Below, one piece after another: positions 5,793 to 7,856 of a stretch of DNA of 7,856 nt (the stretch's first letter is position 1; every line of letters begins with the position of its first letter). The notes under the pieces are model-generated. The model did not search any database. It was not told where the DNA came from and saw only the letters and a list, made by a program, of their open reading frames with translations. Origin of the DNA: Bdellovibrio sp. ZAP7 (GTDB lineage: Bacteria; Bacteroidota; Bacteroidia; Flavobacteriales; Flavobacteriaceae); assembly GCA_943324165.2 (NCBI GenBank), contig CALPKO020000048.1, forward strand, positions 1 to 7,856. The letters are read 5' to 3'. Position numbers and translations under genes: made by a program.

Positions 5793-6839
5793 ATGGAAAA
5801 ACTAAACCCTTTTACACTTTCTGACCTTGCAAAAATAACTAATTTTAGGAGTGGCGAAATTAAATTTGGCGAAAAAATGTTCACCATTCCTAAAGATAGT
5901 AATGTTGAACATTTTTTATCGACTTGCGAAGCACCCTATGTGTTGTTTGGTATTCCAGAAGACATTGGAATTCGCGCCAATTATGGTCGTCCGGGTGCAG
6001 CATCAGCATGGGAAAGCACTATAAAAAGCATAGCCAATATACAACACAACCGTTTTTGCAAAGGAAGTAAGCTTTTGATTTTAGGCACTTTGGATGTAAA
6101 ACAAGAAATGGAAGAAGTCAAAGATTTAGATTTCAACGTTACTGAAGACCGAGCAAAATTAAGTAAACTGGTTCAGAAAATAGACAAAGAAGTAGCCCAT
6201 ATCATTTGTACGATTGTAAAAGCCGGCAAAATTCCAATCGTTATTGGCGGAGGTCACAACAACGCTTATGGCAACATAAAAGGTACTGCTTTAGCAAAAG
6301 GAAAACCAATAAACGCAATTAATTTTGATGCACATTCCGATTTTAGAATCTTAGAAGGAAGACATTCTGGGAATGGATTTTCGTATGCTTTTGAAGAAGG
6401 TTTTCTAAAAAAATATTTTATTTTCGGACTTCATGAAAGCTATACTTCTAAAAGTGTTTTAGACATTATAAAAAAAATTGAAGACCGCGTTCGTTATAAT
6501 ACTTATGATGAAGTAAACATTCGCAAGCAAAAAAACTTTGACCAAGAACTTTTTCAAGCATTGAATTTTATAAAAAATGATCCTTTTGGCATCGAAATAG
6601 ATTTAGATGCTTTACCTAATATCGCGAGTAGCGCTATGACCATGAGCGGTTATTCCGTAGAAGAAGTAAGACTGTTCGTGAGTTATTTTGCGCAAAATAG
6701 CAATGCCGCTTATCTGCACATTTGCGAGGGAGCTCCTGACCTCGGTGAAGAAAAAAACAACCACCTCATCGGAAAATTAATTGGCTACTTGGTTACCGAT
6801 TTCATCAAAGCCAACTACAAAGAGGATTTGTCGAAATAG
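5793..6839 (+). CDS. Arginase/ureohydrolase-family protein, formimidoylglutamase-like
   Basis: A 348-residue metallohydrolase of the ureohydrolase superfamily (arginase, agmatinase, formimidoylglutamase), which hydrolyses guanidino or formimino groups with two Mn ions. Visible metal-ligand motifs in order are GGGHNNAYG at 152-160 with His155, NFDAHSDFR at 177-185 with Asp179, His181 and Asp183, and EIDLDAL at 268-274 with Asp270 and Asp272. RHSGNGFSYA around His191 and LHICEGAP around Glu312 match the substrate-side positions. The HSGNGFSYA segment and overall length recall HutG-type flavobacterial proteins, but no other histidine-degradation gene is in the window, so the substrate is unsettled. 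The usual DP after the third metal motif is replaced by LPN. The start at 5793 was chosen over TTG 5772 because it is an ATG, and the promoter box overlaps the TTG. It is transcribed divergently from the coiled-coil gene. Confidence 0.85.
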   Translation: MEKLNPFTLSDLAKITNFRSGEIKFGEKMFTIPKDSNVEHFLSTCEAPYVLFGIPEDIGIRANYGRPGAASAWESTIKSIANIQHNRFCKGSKLLILGTLDVKQEMEEVKDLDFNVTEDRAKLSKLVQKIDKEVAHIICTIVKAGKIPIVIGGGHNNAYGNIKGTALAKGKPINAINFDAHSDFRILEGRHSGNGFSYAFEEGFLKKYFIFGLHESYTSKSVLDIIKKIEDRVRYNTYDEVNIRKQKNFDQELFQALNFIKNDPFGIEIDLDALPNIASSAMTMSGYSVEEVRLFVSYFAQNSNAAYLHICEGAPDLGEEKNNHLIGKLIGYLVTDFIKANYKEDLSK

Positions 6840-6921
6840 TCAAAAACTAAAATCCGAAAATTTAAACCTATCTTTACCCATCATTTGTGCCTAATTTTAA
6901 GCGCATAACACAATTATTTAT

Positions 6922-7856
6922 ATGTTATTTGAAGATTTATCACTTTCTAAAAGTATCCAAAAAGCAGTTTTTGAATTAGGCTATTTAGAGCCAACTCCTA
7001 TACAGCAACAAGCTATTCCTTTGGTTTTGAAAGGCAGCGACCTTATTGGTTGCGCACAAACTGGAACAGGAAAAACCGCGGCGTTTGCCATCCCCATTAT
7101 TCACCAATTGCACCGCATTGTAGGTTCATCGAAAAAAGCAAAAGAAATTCGTTGCCTTGTCGTAACTCCTACAAGAGAGCTTGCTGTTCAAATTGGTCAA
7201 AATTTTGATCAATATGGAAAATATACCAACCTAACTCAATTGACTATTTTTGGTGGCGTTTCACAAGTGCCTCAGGTGGATACTTTGAGAAAAGGTGTTG
7301 ACATTTTGATTGCTACTCCCGGAAGATTACTCGATTTACACAAACAAGGGTTTATAGATTTAGACCATTTGCACACGCTAGTTTTAGACGAAGCAGACCA
7401 AATGCTAGACATGGGATTTGTGAATGATGTAAAAAAAATCGTGAAACTAACGCCAAACAACCGTCAAACCTTATTGTTTTCTGCTACGATGCCAATCGCC
7501 ATCAGAGAATTAGCAGAAATGTTTTTGAAAAATCCTGAAACTGTTTCGGTTTCACCTGTTTCTTCAACCGCAGAAAATGTCGAACAAAAAGTTTATTTTG
7601 TAGATAAAACAGAAAAAAGAAATCTTTTGTACCATTTGATAAAAAACGATAATTTATCTGATGTTTTGGTTTTTTCAAGAACAAAACATGGCGCAGATAA
7701 TGTGGTTAAAGCTTTGCGAAAAAACGGAATTGCTGCCGAAGCCATTCATGGGGATAAATCTCAAAATGCCCGTCAAAGGGTTTTAGATGCCTTTAAAAAG
7801 AAAGAAGTTGGCGTTTTAGTGGCGACAGATATCGCTGCGCGAGGACTCGATATCGA
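6922..7856 (+). CDS. DEAD-box ATP-dependent RNA helicase, RhlE-like (3' end outside window)
   Basis: The frame is open from the ATG at 6922 to the right edge, 311 complete codons. All visible motifs of a DEAD-box helicase are intact: Q motif with Phe3 and PTPIQ at 24-28, Walker A AQTGTGKT at 45-52, PTRELA at 83-88, GG at 111-112, TPGR at 132-135, DEAD at 156-159, SAT at 187-189, VLVFSRT at 248-254, and ATDIAARGLD at 301-310. Motif VI and any C-terminal extension lie past the edge. Such enzymes unwind RNA duplexes in ribosome assembly, RNA decay and cold adaptation. The short linker and SAT context look RhlE-like, but paralogues are hard to separate without the C-terminus. The gene begins 82 bp after the arginase-family stop, with no hairpin terminator between them, so read-through is possible. 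Confidence 0.95.
   Translation, partial: MLFEDLSLSKSIQKAVFELGYLEPTPIQQQAIPLVLKGSDLIGCAQTGTGKTAAFAIPIIHQLHRIVGSSKKAKEIRCLVVTPTRELAVQIGQNFDQYGKYTNLTQLTIFGGVSQVPQVDTLRKGVDILIATPGRLLDLHKQGFIDLDHLHTLVLDEADQMLDMGFVNDVKKIVKLTPNNRQTLLFSATMPIAIRELAEMFLKNPETVSVSPVSSTAENVEQKVYFVDKTEKRNLLYHLIKNDNLSDVLVFSRTKHGADNVVKALRKNGIAAEAIHGDKSQNARQRVLDAFKKKEVGVLVATDIAARGLDI

Noticed and set aside
6869..6876. TATCTTTA as promoter box of the helicase gene
   Set aside because: It matches only seven of eight positions, lacks a -33 box at the right distance, and is not clearly better than chance.
1..7856. CRISPR arrays, tRNA or rRNA genes, transposases, phage genes
   Set aside because: No direct-repeat array, cloverleaf, rRNA-like sequence, transposase motif or terminal inverted repeats with target duplication were seen on either strand.

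Overview
The window looks like chromosomal DNA of a Flavobacterium-like member of the Bacteroidetes. The evidence is the low G+C content, start codons without clear Shine-Dalgarno sequences, several matches to the Bacteroidetes -7 promoter box (TAnnTTTG), flavobacterial-type proteins, and an intergenic element that resembles, from memory, a dispersed Flavobacterium repeat. Protein assignments come from motif reading only; no database search was run.

Layout. At the left edge (1-1490, + strand) the C-terminal part of a periplasmic-binding-protein-like gene is followed 18 bp later by a membrane-anchored transglutaminase-like protein with an intact Cys/His/Asp triad. The convergent gap 1491-1630 holds the folded repeat-like element. 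From 1631 to 5656 everything is on the minus strand. In transcription order this is: a coiled-coil membrane protein (5656-4766, with a strong terminator at 4711-4744), a 64-residue two-helix membrane protein (4560-4366, probable weak terminator at 4242-4263), the Holliday-junction-resolvase-like gene ruvX (4185-3772), and a likely two-gene unit of a TetR-like regulator (3667-2993) and an ABC1/AarF-family kinase-like protein (2941-1631). A divergent intergenic region with a 12-bp perfect GC-rich palindrome separates the coiled-coil gene from an arginase/formimidoylglutamase-family gene (5793-6839, + strand). A DEAD-box RNA helicase (from 6922) runs off the right edge.

How the genes work together. 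Most of this is ordinary core and accessory chromosome without phage, transposon, CRISPR or RNA genes. The best candidate for an under-described functional unit is the TetR-like/ABC1-kinase pair with a 10-bp inverted repeat in its upstream region, which suggests an autoregulated operon. The second is the divergent promoter region with the palindrome between the coiled-coil protein and the ureohydrolase. The binding-protein-like/transglutaminase pair is a third possible operon, but its function is unknown. No clear new defence or mobile system is visible.
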